Positions 1-8,554 of a stretch of 64,000 nucleotides of DNA are shown in pieces. Source of the DNA: Halobaculum roseum (GTDB lineage: Archaea > Halobacteriota > Halobacteria > Halobacteriales > Haloferacaceae); assembly GCF_019880245.1 (NCBI RefSeq), contig NZ_CP082286.1, positions 2,916,920 to 2,980,919 of the forward strand, written 5' to 3'. Numbering within the stretch: the stretch's first letter is position 1; every line of letters begins with the position of its first letter. The notes under the pieces were generated by a model. It made no database searches and was not told the origin of the DNA. It saw only the letters and a program-made list of their open reading frames with translations. The position numbers were made by a program, and so were the translations under genes.

Positions 1-18
1 CTCGACGCCGACGCCTGA
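1..18 (+). CDS. possible 3' end of an upstream gene (partial)
   Basis: The first 18 bases read as five codons (LDADA) and a TGA stop in frame 1. The acidic end is typical of a haloarchaeal protein, and the next gene starts on the same strand. Too little is present to identify it, and the reading could be chance. Confidence 0.3.
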   Translation, partial: LDADA

Positions 19-155
19 GTGGTCACGACTTCCCCGTCCCGCCGTTCCCACCGCGCTCCGGTACACGATGCCCGGCGACCACGGAGGCGACGCCGTCGGG
101 CGCCCCTCGTCCCGGGAAGGACAACCGTTACGTACGCACACCCGAATGAGGATAC

Positions 156-1064
156 ATGACCGAGGAGACCGATCTGGAGGAACTCAAGCGCGGGACCGAC
201 CTGGTCAAGCGCGGGTTCGCGCGGATGCAGAAGGGCGGCGTGATCATGGACGTGGTCAGCCGCGAGCAGGCCCGCATCGCCGAGGACGCCGGCGCGGTCG
301 CCGTGATGCACCTCGAATCCGTCCCCGCCGACATCCGCAAGCGCGGCGGCGTCGCGCGGATGGCCGACCCGGGCAAACTGGAGGAGGTGATCGACGAGGT
401 GTCGATCCCCGTGATGGGCAAGTGCCGCATCGGTCACACCGCCGAGGCGCAGATCCTCGAGGCCGCCGGCGCCGACATGCTCGACGAGTCCGAGGTGCTC
501 ACCACGGCCGACGAGCGCTACCACATCGACAAGCGCGAGTTCACCGCGCCGTTCGTCTGCGGCGCCCGAAACCTGGGGGAGGCGCTGCGCCGTATCGACG
601 AGGGCGCGGCGATGATCCGCACGAAGGGCGAAGCCGGCACCGGCGACGTGAACCAGGCGGTCACCCACCAGCGCTCCATCCAGCGTTCGATCCGCAAGCT
701 CTCGGGCATGAACTACGAGGAGCGCGACGAGTGGGCCCGGGAGAACGAGGCGCCCCGCGAACTCGTCCACGAGACGGCCGACATGGGTCGCCTTCCGGTC
801 GTCAACTTCGCCGCCGGCGGCATCGCGACGCCGGCCGACGCCGCGCTCATGATGCAGCACGGCTGCGACGGCATCTTCGTCGGCTCGGGCATTTTCGGCG
901 CAGAGGACCCCAGCAAGATGGGCGAGGCGATCGTCCAGGCCGTCAACAACTACGACGACCCCGAGACGCTCACGGAGATCGCGAAGGGCATCGGCGCCGG
1001 CATGAAGGGTCAGGCCAACGAGACGATGCCCGAGGAGGAGAAGCTCCAGGGCCGCGGCGTCTGA
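156..1064 (+). CDS. pdxS: pyridoxal 5'-phosphate synthase lyase subunit PdxS
   Basis: 302 aa, full length for the family. PdxS condenses ribose 5-phosphate, glyceraldehyde 3-phosphate and ammonia into pyridoxal phosphate in the cytoplasm; ammonia normally comes from the glutaminase PdxT, which is not in this window. The TIM-barrel signature is clear: VIMDV near residue 30, VMGKCRIGH with the likely Schiff-base lysine K89, and [10 protein letters not shown] with the second lysine K157. The ATG is preceded by a purine-rich GAGGA. A longer overlapping frame from 68 is a shadow. The gene appears monocistronic; the next gene starts about 220 bp later. Confidence 0.97.
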   Translation: MTEETDLEELKRGTDLVKRGFARMQKGGVIMDVVSREQARIAEDAGAVAVMHLESVPADIRKRGGVARMADPGKLEEVIDEVSIPVMGKCRIGHTAEAQILEAAGADMLDESEVLTTADERYHIDKREFTAPFVCGARNLGEALRRIDEGAAMIRTKGEAGTGDVNQAVTHQRSIQRSIRKLSGMNYEERDEWARENEAPRELVHETADMGRLPVVNFAAGGIATPADAALMMQHGCDGIFVGSGIFGAEDPSKMGEAIVQAVNNYDDPETLTEIAKGIGAGMKGQANETMPEEEKLQGRGV

Positions 1065-1283
1065 CTCCGAGCCGATCCCACCGTCCCTCCGCTCGCACGA
1101 ACGTTTTTATCCGATACCGGAACCAGAGCCGCGCGACCGTCGTGACCTGAAGCCGGCCGCGGGGCGCACGCGGGTGCGCGACACGCCGTCCCGCGGAGCG
1201 CGCGGGCCGTGTCGCCTGTCAGCCACAGTCACACTCGTGTCGCCGCCGCGACGTTGAAACCGGCGGGCACCGTAGCGACCGCC

Positions 1284-1796
1284 ATGTCCGATGCGCACGC
1301 GGGTCCGGGCCCCGGCGAAGACGCGGACACCGATGCCGACGCGAACGCGGACGCCGACGCGGATCCCCTCGCGGACGTGGACCCCGATCGTCACCCCGTG
1401 GTCCTCTTCGACGGCGTCTGCAACCTCTGTCACGGGGCGATCCGGTTTCTCGTGCGCCACGACGACGCCGGCGTCTTCCGGTTCGCGCCGCTGGACTCGT
1501 CGGTCGGGCAGGCACTTCTGGAGCGCCACGGCCTGCCGACGACCGACCACGATTCGATCGTCCTCGTCGACGCCGACGGTACGCACCGGAAATCGGCCGC
1601 GGCGTTGCGAATCGCACGGCGGCTCGACCCGCCGTGGCACCTGCTGTGGGCGCTTCGGGTCGTACCGCGTCGGCTTCGGGATGCCGCCTACGATCTGATC
1701 GCCGAGTACCGATACGACGTGTTCGGGAGGAGGGACGCCTGTGAGATCCCGGAGCCGGAGATCAGGGAGCGGTTCGCCGAACGCGCACTGGAGTGA
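1284..1796 (+). CDS. DCC family thiol-disulfide oxidoreductase
   Basis: 170 aa from the ATG at 1284. The DxxCxxC signature of the DCC (DUF393) family is at residues 43-49 (DGVCNLC) inside a conserved block VVLFDGVCNLCHG; the rest matches the family (FRFAPLDS, ALRIARRLDPPWHLLW). The family is presumed to have a thioredoxin-like redox role, but substrates are unknown. A longer frame from 1209 exists but adds residues unlike the family. Before the domain lies a low-complexity acidic stretch (alternating Asp/Ala, about residues 11-35) coded by near-repeats of GACGCG. The gene stands alone between pdxS and the convergent thrB. Confidence 0.85.
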   Translation: MSDAHAGPGPGEDADTDADANADADADPLADVDPDRHPVVLFDGVCNLCHGAIRFLVRHDDAGVFRFAPLDSSVGQALLERHGLPTTDHDSIVLVDADGTHRKSAAALRIARRLDPPWHLLWALRVVPRRLRDAAYDLIAEYRYDVFGRRDACEIPEPEIRERFAERALE

Positions 1797-1861
1797 CCAC
1801 CGGGGCGGCGAGTACAGCGTGGGCATCGAGCGACCGCGAGCGCCACGAGTGACCGCGGTAG

Positions 1862-2740
1862 CTACAGCACCGTCGCGCCGTCGCCGACGGCGGTCTGGTA
1901 GGCGCGCGCGCCGACGCCGGCGTCGGCGAACCCCTCGACCATCGCCGCCGCGACCGACCGACGGTCATCCGGCCGACACACCGCGAGCACGCTCGGGCCG
2001 GCGCCGCTGACGGTGACGCCCGTCGCGCCGGCAGCCAGTGCGGCTTCCCTGACGTCCGCGTAGCCGGTGATCAGCTTCGCGCGCGCCGGGGTCACCACGG
2101 GGTCGTCGAGCCCGCGGCCGACCAACTCGGGGTCCGACCGGCACATCCCGGCCGTCAGCGTCGCGGCGTTGCCGACCGTCTCGACGTGATCGGCCATCGA
2201 CACGGAGTCGGGGACGACCTCGCGGGCGTCGCGCGTGGAGACCACCACCTCCGGGAGACACGCGACCAGCGACAGGTCCGCGTCGACGCTCGTCGCGCCG
2301 TCGTCGCTGCGGACGATGGTGAACCCCCCGAGCAGCGCCGGAGCGACGTTGTCGGCGTGTGCCTCCCCGGAGACGACTGCCTCGCCCTCGGCGGCGACGG
2401 AAACCAGGTCGTGACGGCTGTAGCCCCGGTCATACAGCTCGTTGAGCGCGACCGCGGCGGCGGCGGCCGACGCGGCGGAGGACCCCAGCCCCGAGGATGG
2501 ACGCACGCCCTTGTCGATGTGGATGTGGGCGGGCGCCTCGAGCGCGTCGGCGACGGCGCCGACGACGTTTTTCTCCGGGTCCGTCGGAATGAACTCCGCG
2601 CCCGCGCCGGTCACCTCGATGGTCGTCTCGGCGGCGCGTTCCACCGAGACGGTGTCTGCGGGGTGCGAGAGCGCGACGCCGAAGGTGTCGAAGCCGCTCC
2701 CGAGGTTCGCGCTGGTTGCCGGCGCGCGCGCGGTTACCAT
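1862..2740 (-). CDS. thrB: homoserine kinase
   Basis: 292 aa GHMP kinase that phosphorylates L-homoserine with ATP, the step before threonine synthase. The N-terminal APATSANLGSGFDTFG block and the ATP-binding motif PSSGLGSSAA (residues 81-90) are diagnostic, with a late GATGVTVSGAGPSVLA motif as in ThrB. The start is set at the ATG at 2740 because homologues begin MVTARAPATSANLG; nine upstream codons in frame are not family-like. It follows two small minus-strand membrane-protein genes in tandem. A threonine synthase gene is 45 kb away. Confidence 0.95.
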   Translation of the reverse strand: MVTARAPATSANLGSGFDTFGVALSHPADTVSVERAAETTIEVTGAGAEFIPTDPEKNVVGAVADALEAPAHIHIDKGVRPSSGLGSSAASAAAAAVALNELYDRGYSRHDLVSVAAEGEAVVSGEAHADNVAPALLGGFTIVRSDDGATSVDADLSLVACLPEVVVSTRDAREVVPDSVSMADHVETVGNAATLTAGMCRSDPELVGRGLDDPVVTPARAKLITGYADVREAALAAGATGVTVSGAGPSVLAVCRPDDRRSVAAAMVEGFADAGVGARAYQTAVGDGATVL

Positions 2741-2851
2741 GCCGCGTCGGTCCGGCGCGGCGGGCAAAAGGATGACGTTCGGGGCGAGCGTCTGCCGCTC
2801 CGTTTCGGTCGCGAGCGAGACGTGACGCGAGAGCCGGCCGCAGGCGCGGGG

Positions 2852-3100
2852 TTACCGACGCGCGGTGACGAACACGAGCGGTCCGACGACGACCAGCACG
2901 ATGCCGAGGAAGAGGTAGTGGACCGGAACGAGCGACTGCGGCGTGAGCAGGAATATGACGCCGAACAGCATCGTGTTGAGCGCCATCGCTTTCCGCGAGA
3001 CCGGCAGCGTGGCGAGCGTCGTCAGCACGAACCCGAGCAGCAGCGCCTGTCCGACGTTGTACGGGAGCAGGAAGCTGTCGACGATCTGGAGCGGGATCAT
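2852..3100 (-). CDS. small three-helix membrane protein, unknown function
   Basis: 82 aa, almost entirely hydrophobic, with three likely membrane helices (about residues 12-33, 38-56 and 60-79) and very short loops. It starts MIPLQIVDSFLLPYNVGQ and ends with a basic ARR. It looks like a conserved haloarchaeal small membrane protein, but I cannot assign a function. It lies 111 bp upstream of thrB on the same strand, so it could share a transcript, but nothing links it to threonine synthesis. Confidence 0.75.
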   Translation of the reverse strand: MIPLQIVDSFLLPYNVGQALLLGFVLTTLATLPVSRKAMALNTMLFGVIFLLTPQSLVPVHYLFLGIVLVVVGPLVFVTARR

Positions 3101-3203
3101 CTCTTGTCTCCAGTTCGCCCGGGGCGCCGCATTAACGTTCCGTTCTCGCTCGTTTACCTTCGCCCGGTACGGTGACGGGTCGCGATCGAGGGGGTTCCTC
3201 CTC

Positions 3204-3220
3204 CGGGATCGACGATCCCG
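3204..3220. other. perfect 8-bp palindrome directly after a stop codon
   Basis: CGGGATCG-A-CGATCCCG. The dyad abuts the stop codon of the minus-strand gene ending at 3221. On the minus strand it would form a hairpin just after the coding sequence, though without a following U tract. A transcript-end or stability element is possible; chance cannot be excluded in GC-rich DNA. Confidence 0.35.
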
Positions 3221-3565
3221 TCAGTTCGGCCGGTCGTTCGCCGGCGTCGTCGGGTCCCCCCGTGAGCCGTCCGTCGCGTCCTCGGACCCGTCCCCGTCGG
3301 ATCCCTCGACCGACGAACCCGACGGCGGAACCTCGCGCTCGGCGTCCGGCCCGGTGATGTCGAGCGGCCGGATCCAGCCGTACCAGACGGCGAACACGGT
3401 GAGCCCGTAGCCGAAGATGAACACCAACCGGCCGAGGTCGTTGAACCCGAGGACGCCAAGCTGACGGCGGACGATCCCCGTCCCGGCGATACCGACGACC
3501 AGCACCACCGCGAGCAGGAGTCGGTCGCGGGTGATCCGGTCGCGAAACCGCGTGTCGTCGCCCAT
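3221..3565 (-). CDS. small two-helix membrane protein with acidic tail
   Basis: 114 aa from the ATG at 3565 (MGDDTRFRDRITRDR). Two hydrophobic helices (about residues 16-33 and 43-66, the latter with LVFIFGYGLTVFAVWYGWIRP) are followed by a low-complexity acidic C-terminus rich in Asp, Gly and Ser. No enzymatic motif is visible. A longer frame from 3694 exists but runs into the region of the divergent acetyltransferase gene, so the internal ATG is preferred. Haloarchaeal hypothetical protein. Confidence 0.7.
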   Translation of the reverse strand: MGDDTRFRDRITRDRLLLAVVLVVGIAGTGIVRRQLGVLGFNDLGRLVFIFGYGLTVFAVWYGWIRPLDITGPDAEREVPPSGSSVEGSDGDGSEDATDGSRGDPTTPANDRPN

Positions 3566-3666
3566 ACTCACGCTGGGTGTTCCAGCACCGAGAACCCCGC
3601 GATCCGGCGTGGGTGTCGGTCCCAAGGCGTCACAAACGCTTTCCCCGACGGCGAACCCCTCGTCAC

Positions 3667-4929
3667 ATGCACTACAGCGCGGTCCCCGACGCACACGAGA
3701 ACGTCTTCGACGGGCACCTCGTGTACGCCTTCTCGCCGGAACGCGGACCTGATCACGAGCCGGAGGGTCCCGACCGTCCGGCGTCGTTTCACGCCAGGGG
3801 GCTCTACGACACCGAGGACATCGAGAACGCGGTGGACCCGGAGGACCCGAGGGATCCCGAGGATCTCGACGCCGCCGACCTCGCGGTCGTGTGCGGCTAC
3901 TACGACTTCGCCGCCCGCATCCGCGGCGGCGTCCGCGACGTGGCCGGCGTCTCGGCGGTCGCGTCGCCGCCGGAGGCGCGCCGACGCGGACTCGTTCGGG
4001 ACCTCCTCGGTCACGTGCACCGCGAACTCCGCGACGACGGGGTCGCCTTCGCCGCGCTGTGGCCCTTCGAGTACCCGTTCTATCGACGGCTCGGGTACGA
4101 ACGGATCTGTGACTACGCGCGGATCGAGGTCGCCCCCGACGCGCTGTCGAGCGCGTGCCCGGATCCGGCGGGGTCGTACGAGCAGCTCGACGCCGACGAC
4201 TGGCCCCGTCTGGACGCGGTGTACGACGAGTGGGCGACCGCCGAGTTCCGGCTGAACCGCAGTGAGGATTGGTGGCGCAATCGGGTCTTCGAGTCGTGGG
4301 GAACCGACCCGTACGTGTACGGGTGGACCGACGGCGACCCCGGCGACGCGCTCCGTGGCTACGTGGTCTACACGATCACGGACGAGGACGATGCCGAGGG
4401 GAAGACGATGGCCGTGAGCGAGTTCGCCCACGTCGACCGCGAGGCGTGCGGTCACCTCCTGCGCTTCTGTCGCAACCACGACTCGCAGGTCGAGCGCGTC
4501 CGATTCACCGGGCCGGCAAACACTCGCCTGTTCGACGACCTCGACGACCCGCGAGCCGCGGAGACGGAGATACGGCCGGGACCGATGGCCCGTGTCGTCG
4601 ACGTGGGGCGAGCGTTGGAGGAGATCGCGTACCCGGAGGACTTCGATGTGACTCTCGTGCTCGACGTGCGCGACGACGCCTGCGAGTGGAACGACGACGC
4701 CTTCCGTCTCCACGTCGCCGACGGCCGAGGAGCCGTCGAACGCGTCGGCGACGACGCCGAGGCCGACGCGTCGCTCGACATCGGCGCGCTCTCGCGACTT
4801 GTCGTCGGCTCGCACGGGGTGGACAGGCTGGTCGAACTCGGCACCGTCGAGGTCGCTTCCGAGTCTGATCGCGAGACGCTGGCGACGCTCTTCCCCGAGA
4901 CGGATCCGTTCCTTCGGGAGGGGTTCTGA
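3667..4929 (+). CDS. GNAT family N-acetyltransferase, Eis-like, with SCP2-type C-terminal domain
   Basis: 420 aa. The N-terminal GNAT fold has the acetyl-CoA loop (VASPPEARRRGLVRDLLGHV, near residue 100) preceded by the characteristic VVCGYYDF. A second GNAT-like half follows, and then a C-terminal sterol-carrier-like domain (RVVDVGRALEEIAYP to the end). This order is that of the Eis (enhanced intracellular survival) family, whose members acetylate amines; the haloarchaeal substrate is unknown. The ATG at 3667 (MHYSAVPDAHENVF) matches haloarchaeal relatives; the 30 codons upstream in frame are rejected. It is divergent from the membrane-protein gene at 3221-3565. Confidence 0.88.
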   Translation: MHYSAVPDAHENVFDGHLVYAFSPERGPDHEPEGPDRPASFHARGLYDTEDIENAVDPEDPRDPEDLDAADLAVVCGYYDFAARIRGGVRDVAGVSAVASPPEARRRGLVRDLLGHVHRELRDDGVAFAALWPFEYPFYRRLGYERICDYARIEVAPDALSSACPDPAGSYEQLDADDWPRLDAVYDEWATAEFRLNRSEDWWRNRVFESWGTDPYVYGWTDGDPGDALRGYVVYTITDEDDAEGKTMAVSEFAHVDREACGHLLRFCRNHDSQVERVRFTGPANTRLFDDLDDPRAAETEIRPGPMARVVDVGRALEEIAYPEDFDVTLVLDVRDDACEWNDDAFRLHVADGRGAVERVGDDAEADASLDIGALSRLVVGSHGVDRLVELGTVEVASESDRETLATLFPETDPFLREGF

Positions 4930-5050
4930 GTCGCGACAGGGGACGTTCGAACCCTTCGGCTACCGTTACCGCTGGACGGCGGCGGGGTGCGGGTGCTAAC
5001 CAACCGAGACAAGACGCGAGACTACCGTCTCAGTTTCGTTAGAACGCGGA

Positions 5051-5104
5051 AATTGGGTGGCTGGGGAGCCAGTGGCCCAATTCTCACCGGCCAAGGGCCG
5101 GTGA
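5051..5104. other. two adjacent hairpins between an acetyltransferase gene and tRNA-Ile
   Basis: Hairpin 1 (5051-5082): AATTGGG pairs with CCCAATT, an inner CTGG pairs with CCAG around GGAG, and a symmetric TGG/TGG internal loop separates them. Hairpin 2 (5084-5104): TCACCGGCC pairs perfectly with GGCCGGTGA around AAG. They lie between the 3' end of the plus-strand gene ending at 4929 and the 3' end of the minus-strand tRNA, so a transcript-end role on either strand is plausible. Confidence 0.5.
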
Positions 5105-5113
5105 TACCTTGGA

Positions 5114-5187
5114 TGGGCCAACACGGATTTGAACCGTGGACCTCCCGGTTATCAGCCGAGCGCTCAACCTGACTGAGCTATTGGCCC
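5114..5187 (-). tRNA. tRNA-Ile (anticodon GAT)
   Basis: 74 nt on the minus strand, with acceptor stem GGGCCAA/TTGGCCC and discriminator A. The D arm has GCTC/GAGC stems, the anticodon arm is CTCGG-CTGATAA-CCGGG with anticodon GAT, and the T arm is CACGG-TTCAAAT-CCGTG. No intron and no encoded CCA. A possible box A (GCTTAACC on the minus strand, near 5221-5228) lies about 36 bp upstream of the mature 5' end, the same spacing as for tRNA-Val at 27358. Confidence 0.97.
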
Positions 5188-5284
5188 AGGCGAGCGCATC
5201 TTCGAGTAGTGGGAGGGATTGGTTAAGCGTTTCCGTTCGGCACCGGCGTCACGTCATGCGGTTGCACGGCTCGCGACGACGGGC

Positions 5285-5896
5285 TTACCGCGGGCGGTCC
5301 TCGCGTTCGTCCCCGTCGTCGACCTCCTCGAAGTCGACGTCGACGACGTCGTCGTCCGCGGCGTCGGTCGCGTCGCGCTCGTCCGCGGTCGCCCCGCCAC
5401 CGAAGCCCGCGGTTCCGGCCGGTCCGGTCCCACCGGTCGCGTCGCCGCCGGCGGCACCGTCCGGGTTCGGGAACCCGCCCGTCCAGACCGCGCCCGTCGC
5501 GAAGCCGTCCATCCGCGCGTCGACGTACGGCACGACGACGTAGCGGCGCAGCAGCTCGCGGATCGGGTACCGTGTCGGCGGGATCGCGAGCAGGAACCCG
5601 ATCACGTCGGTCACCAGCCCCGGCGTGAGCAGGAACGCGCCCGCGGCGATCAACAGCCCGCCGTCGAGTACCTCGCCGGTCGGCACCTCGCCGGTCGCGA
5701 GCTTTCGTTGGACGGCACGAAGCGTGTGGCGCCCCTCGGCGCGCACGAGCAGCATCCCGAGCAGGCCGGTGAGGACGACCAGCGCGACCGTCTGCACCGC
5801 CGTCAGGAGGTTCGTCGCCACCCACAGCAGGAACGCCGCGTCCGCCAGCGGGATCGCGAGCAGGGCCACGAGCAGGTAGCGAACCCGAATGCGCAT
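5285..5896 (-). CDS. fxsA: FxsA family membrane protein
   Basis: 203 aa. The FxsA domain occupies about residues 1-130: a first helix (YLLVALLAIPLADAAFLLWV), a second helix (VALVVLTGLLGMLLVRAEG), and the conserved GEVLDGGLLIAAGAFLLTPG segment with the following helix, ending RRYVVVPYV. The remaining 70 residues are a Gly/Ala/Asp-rich tail that is probably unstructured and cytoplasmic. In E. coli FxsA modulates exclusion of phage T7; no function is established in archaea. It is single, upstream of tRNA-Ile on the same strand, and divergent from the gene at 6024. Confidence 0.88.
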   Translation of the reverse strand: MRIRVRYLLVALLAIPLADAAFLLWVATNLLTAVQTVALVVLTGLLGMLLVRAEGRHTLRAVQRKLATGEVPTGEVLDGGLLIAAGAFLLTPGLVTDVIGFLLAIPPTRYPIRELLRRYVVVPYVDARMDGFATGAVWTGGFPNPDGAAGGDATGGTGPAGTAGFGGGATADERDATDAADDDVVDVDFEEVDDGDEREDRPR

Positions 5897-6023
5897 ACTC
5901 GGGCTATCCGATCGCGGTGTATAGCCCTTTTGGAGGGTCTCCGGTCGCGGCTCGCGCCCCCTCCGCGTCCCGGTCGACGACCGCGAACGCCGACTTTACC
6001 CTCGGGCGCCTCCGAACGCGAGT

Positions 6024-7589
6024 ATGACCGACGACACGCGCGTCCAGTGGCGCGACTGGGGCGCCGACGCGTTCGCGGAGGCCGAACGAACGGGGCGACC
6101 CGTGCTGCTGTTTCTGACGGCGACGTGGTGTGACGACTGCCACCGGATGCTCGTCGAGACGTTCGGCGAGCCGCGCATCGCGGCCAACGTCAACGACGGC
6201 TTCGTCCCGGTGAAGGTCGACGTGGACCGAGAGCCGCGCGTCCGCGAGCGATACAACATGGGCGGGTTCCCCTCGACGGTGTTCACCACGCCCACGGGTG
6301 AGCTACTCACCGGCGCGACGTACCTCGGCCCCGACGGCTTCCGAACGGTGCTCGATCGCGTCCGCGAGACGTGGGACGAAAGCGGCGAGGAGGCCGGGCG
6401 CGTGCCGCGCGCCCTCGCGGGCAACGAGACGCCGGAAGGGTCCGTCACGACCGCCATCGAGGAGCACCTCGCGGGGCAACTCGACTCGCAGTGGGACCCC
6501 GAGTTCGCCGGCTGGGGCGACGACGCGAAGTTCCCCATGCCGCGGACGATCGAGTTCGCGCTCAAGCGCGACCGGTACAAGGCGACGCAGACGCTCGATG
6601 CGATCGAGCGCAACCTCCTCGACGACGACGGCGGCGTGTTCCGCTACGCCGGCGCGCGCGACTGGTCGGACCCCGCCCGGGAGAAGCTGCTCGCCGACGA
6701 CGCGGGCGTCCTGCGCGCGTTCGCCAACGGCTATCTCTACACCGGCGACGAGTCGTACCGCGAGACCGCCGAGTCGGTCCGCGCGTTCCTCGACGCCGAC
6801 CTCTGGTCGGGGTTCGCCTACGGCGCGAGCGTCGGGCCCGACGGCGAACGCACCGACATCACCGCCTACGCCGGCGGTAACGCGCTCGCCGCCGACGCCA
6901 TGCTCACCCTCGCGGCGTACACCGACGACGAGCGCGCCCGGGAGTCCGCCGAGAAGGCGCTCGCGTACCTCCGCGAGACGCTCGTCGACGCCGACGGAAC
7001 CGTCCGCCATCTCGACGCCGACGACGCCGAGACCGACCTCCTGGAGGACGTGGCCCGCGTGGCGGCCGCGTTCTGCACCGCCGAGTCGGTCCTCGGCGAC
7101 GGCGTCGGCGTCGCCCGCGCGGTCGCCGACCGGGGACTCGACGTCCTCGGCGACGCCGACGCGTTCCGGGACGGCCCCGCCTCGGGGCCCGGGATGCTCG
7201 ATCGACCGCTGCGCCCCATCGACGGCGTCGTCGAGTTCGCCGACGCGCTCCTGGATCTCGCGGCGCTCACCGGCGAGGACGCCTACCGCGAGCGCGCCGA
7301 GGTCGCCGTCGGCGCCTTCGCCGGCGCGGCCGAACGAATGGGCGCGCAGGTGGCCGGCTACGGCTCCGTCGCCGGTCGCCTCACGCGCGACCCGCTCGTC
7401 GTCGACGTGGGCGCGCCCGTCGGGGCCGACCTCCACCGCGCCGCGTTGCGGATCGCGGATCACGAGGCGGTCGTCGTCCCCGACAGCGACTGCGCCCCCG
7501 AGGGAACGGCCTCCCTCCGCGGCCGCGAGGACGGGCGCGCCGAGTCGCCCGACGCGTTGATGCGGCTGGTCGCCGACGCCGCCGAGTGA
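6024..7589 (+). CDS. thioredoxin-like DUF255 protein with six-hairpin-type C-terminal region
   Basis: 521 aa. Residues 1-115 form a thioredoxin-like domain with a CxxC pair (WCDDCH, C36 and C39) and the motif GGFPSTVF. The rest, with repeats such as YAGARDWSDPAREKLLADDAG and YLYTGDESYRETAE, resembles the alpha/alpha barrel of YyaL/SPATA20-type proteins. The usual family length is about 600-700 aa, so this is a shorter haloarchaeal version. A redox or sugar-related role has been proposed for relatives, without proof. Monocistronic by spacing. Confidence 0.85.
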   Translation: MTDDTRVQWRDWGADAFAEAERTGRPVLLFLTATWCDDCHRMLVETFGEPRIAANVNDGFVPVKVDVDREPRVRERYNMGGFPSTVFTTPTGELLTGATYLGPDGFRTVLDRVRETWDESGEEAGRVPRALAGNETPEGSVTTAIEEHLAGQLDSQWDPEFAGWGDDAKFPMPRTIEFALKRDRYKATQTLDAIERNLLDDDGGVFRYAGARDWSDPAREKLLADDAGVLRAFANGYLYTGDESYRETAESVRAFLDADLWSGFAYGASVGPDGERTDITAYAGGNALAADAMLTLAAYTDDERARESAEKALAYLRETLVDADGTVRHLDADDAETDLLEDVARVAAAFCTAESVLGDGVGVARAVADRGLDVLGDADAFRDGPASGPGMLDRPLRPIDGVVEFADALLDLAALTGEDAYRERAEVAVGAFAGAAERMGAQVAGYGSVAGRLTRDPLVVDVGAPVGADLHRAALRIADHEAVVVPDSDCAPEGTASLRGREDGRAESPDALMRLVADAAE

Positions 7590-7663
7590 CCGACGGGCCG
7601 GGCGATCGCTCGGGCGGGTAAACCCGGAGTGTGTTTTTTCATCCCCCATCCCGTGGAGGTGGT

Positions 7664-8467
7664 ATGGCTGACCTTCGCGACCTGGGGCTCTCCGAGTACG
7701 AGTCTCGCGCGTACCGCGCCCTCCTCGACGCCGGGCCGGCAACCGCCAAGGAGTTGTCCGACGCCAGCGGCGTGCCGATGGGCCGGGTGTACGACGTGCT
7801 CAACAGCCTCGAACGGCATCGGCTCGCCCGGAGTCAGGCCGCGAGCAGACCGAAGAAGTACCTCGCGGTCGAGCCGGACGCGGCCCTCGACCGACTGCTG
7901 GAGGAGAAGAAGCGCGAACTCGACGAGCAGGCCGAGCAGTACGAGACCGTCGTCGACGAGCTCTCGACGGAATTGGAGGCGGGTGACCCGCCCGACGAGC
8001 AGTTCTGGACCGCCGCGCTCGGACCGGAGGACACCGCGGACCTGCTGCTCGAACGGCTGTCGGCGGCCGACGAGCGCGTCGTGATGATCGCCGCCGCGCC
8101 GGCGTCCGGACTGGACATCGGCGCCGTCGGCGAGTCGATAACCGAGGAACTGGAGGCGGCGCTCGAACGCGGCGTCGACGTGTCGCTGCTGCTGTCGGAG
8201 GAACTGCCGGCGCAGCTCCCCGAGAGCGTCGGGCAGCGCTACTTCGATCGGATGGCGGACCACCCGAACTTCACTGTGCGGACGGCGCCGGGGTTGCGCG
8301 GGACGTTCACGCTTGTCGACGACGCGGAGGTGTGCATGGAGGTACCGAGCCCGGTCGACCCAGACGAGTCGTTCGCGATGATCGACCTGAAGGACCCCGA
8401 GTTCGCGGGCGACGTTCGGCGGGCGTTCCGCGAGCGGTGGGAGGAGGCGGCGCCGCTGGGACTGTAG
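7664..8467 (+). CDS. TrmB family transcriptional regulator
   Basis: 267 aa. An N-terminal winged helix (about residues 1-75) has the TrmB pattern LGLSEYESRAYRALLDAG and the recognition region ASGVPMGRVYDVLNSLE; a C-terminal TrmB effector domain follows, after a Glu-rich linker helix (about residues 80-115). TrmB proteins usually control sugar or central carbon metabolism; the target here is not apparent from the neighbours. The ATG at 7664 is chosen because GGAGGTG lies at the right distance upstream and homologues start MADLRDLGLS. Confidence 0.92.
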   Translation: MADLRDLGLSEYESRAYRALLDAGPATAKELSDASGVPMGRVYDVLNSLERHRLARSQAASRPKKYLAVEPDAALDRLLEEKKRELDEQAEQYETVVDELSTELEAGDPPDEQFWTAALGPEDTADLLLERLSAADERVVMIAAAPASGLDIGAVGESITEELEAALERGVDVSLLLSEELPAQLPESVGQRYFDRMADHPNFTVRTAPGLRGTFTLVDDAEVCMEVPSPVDPDESFAMIDLKDPEFAGDVRRAFRERWEEAAPLGL

Positions 8468-8554
8468 CGTCGCCGTCGGCAGTGTCGTGTCGGCCGATGT
8501 GCGACCGGTTCACGGGCGGTCGGAAAGGAGGCGATCCGAGGCCGCCAGCGGCGG

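Noticed and set aside
68..1150. Arg-rich frame overlapping pdxS
   Set aside because: Its composition (Arg/Gly/His-rich) is the usual out-of-frame shadow of GC-rich coding DNA; pdxS on the other frame is certain.
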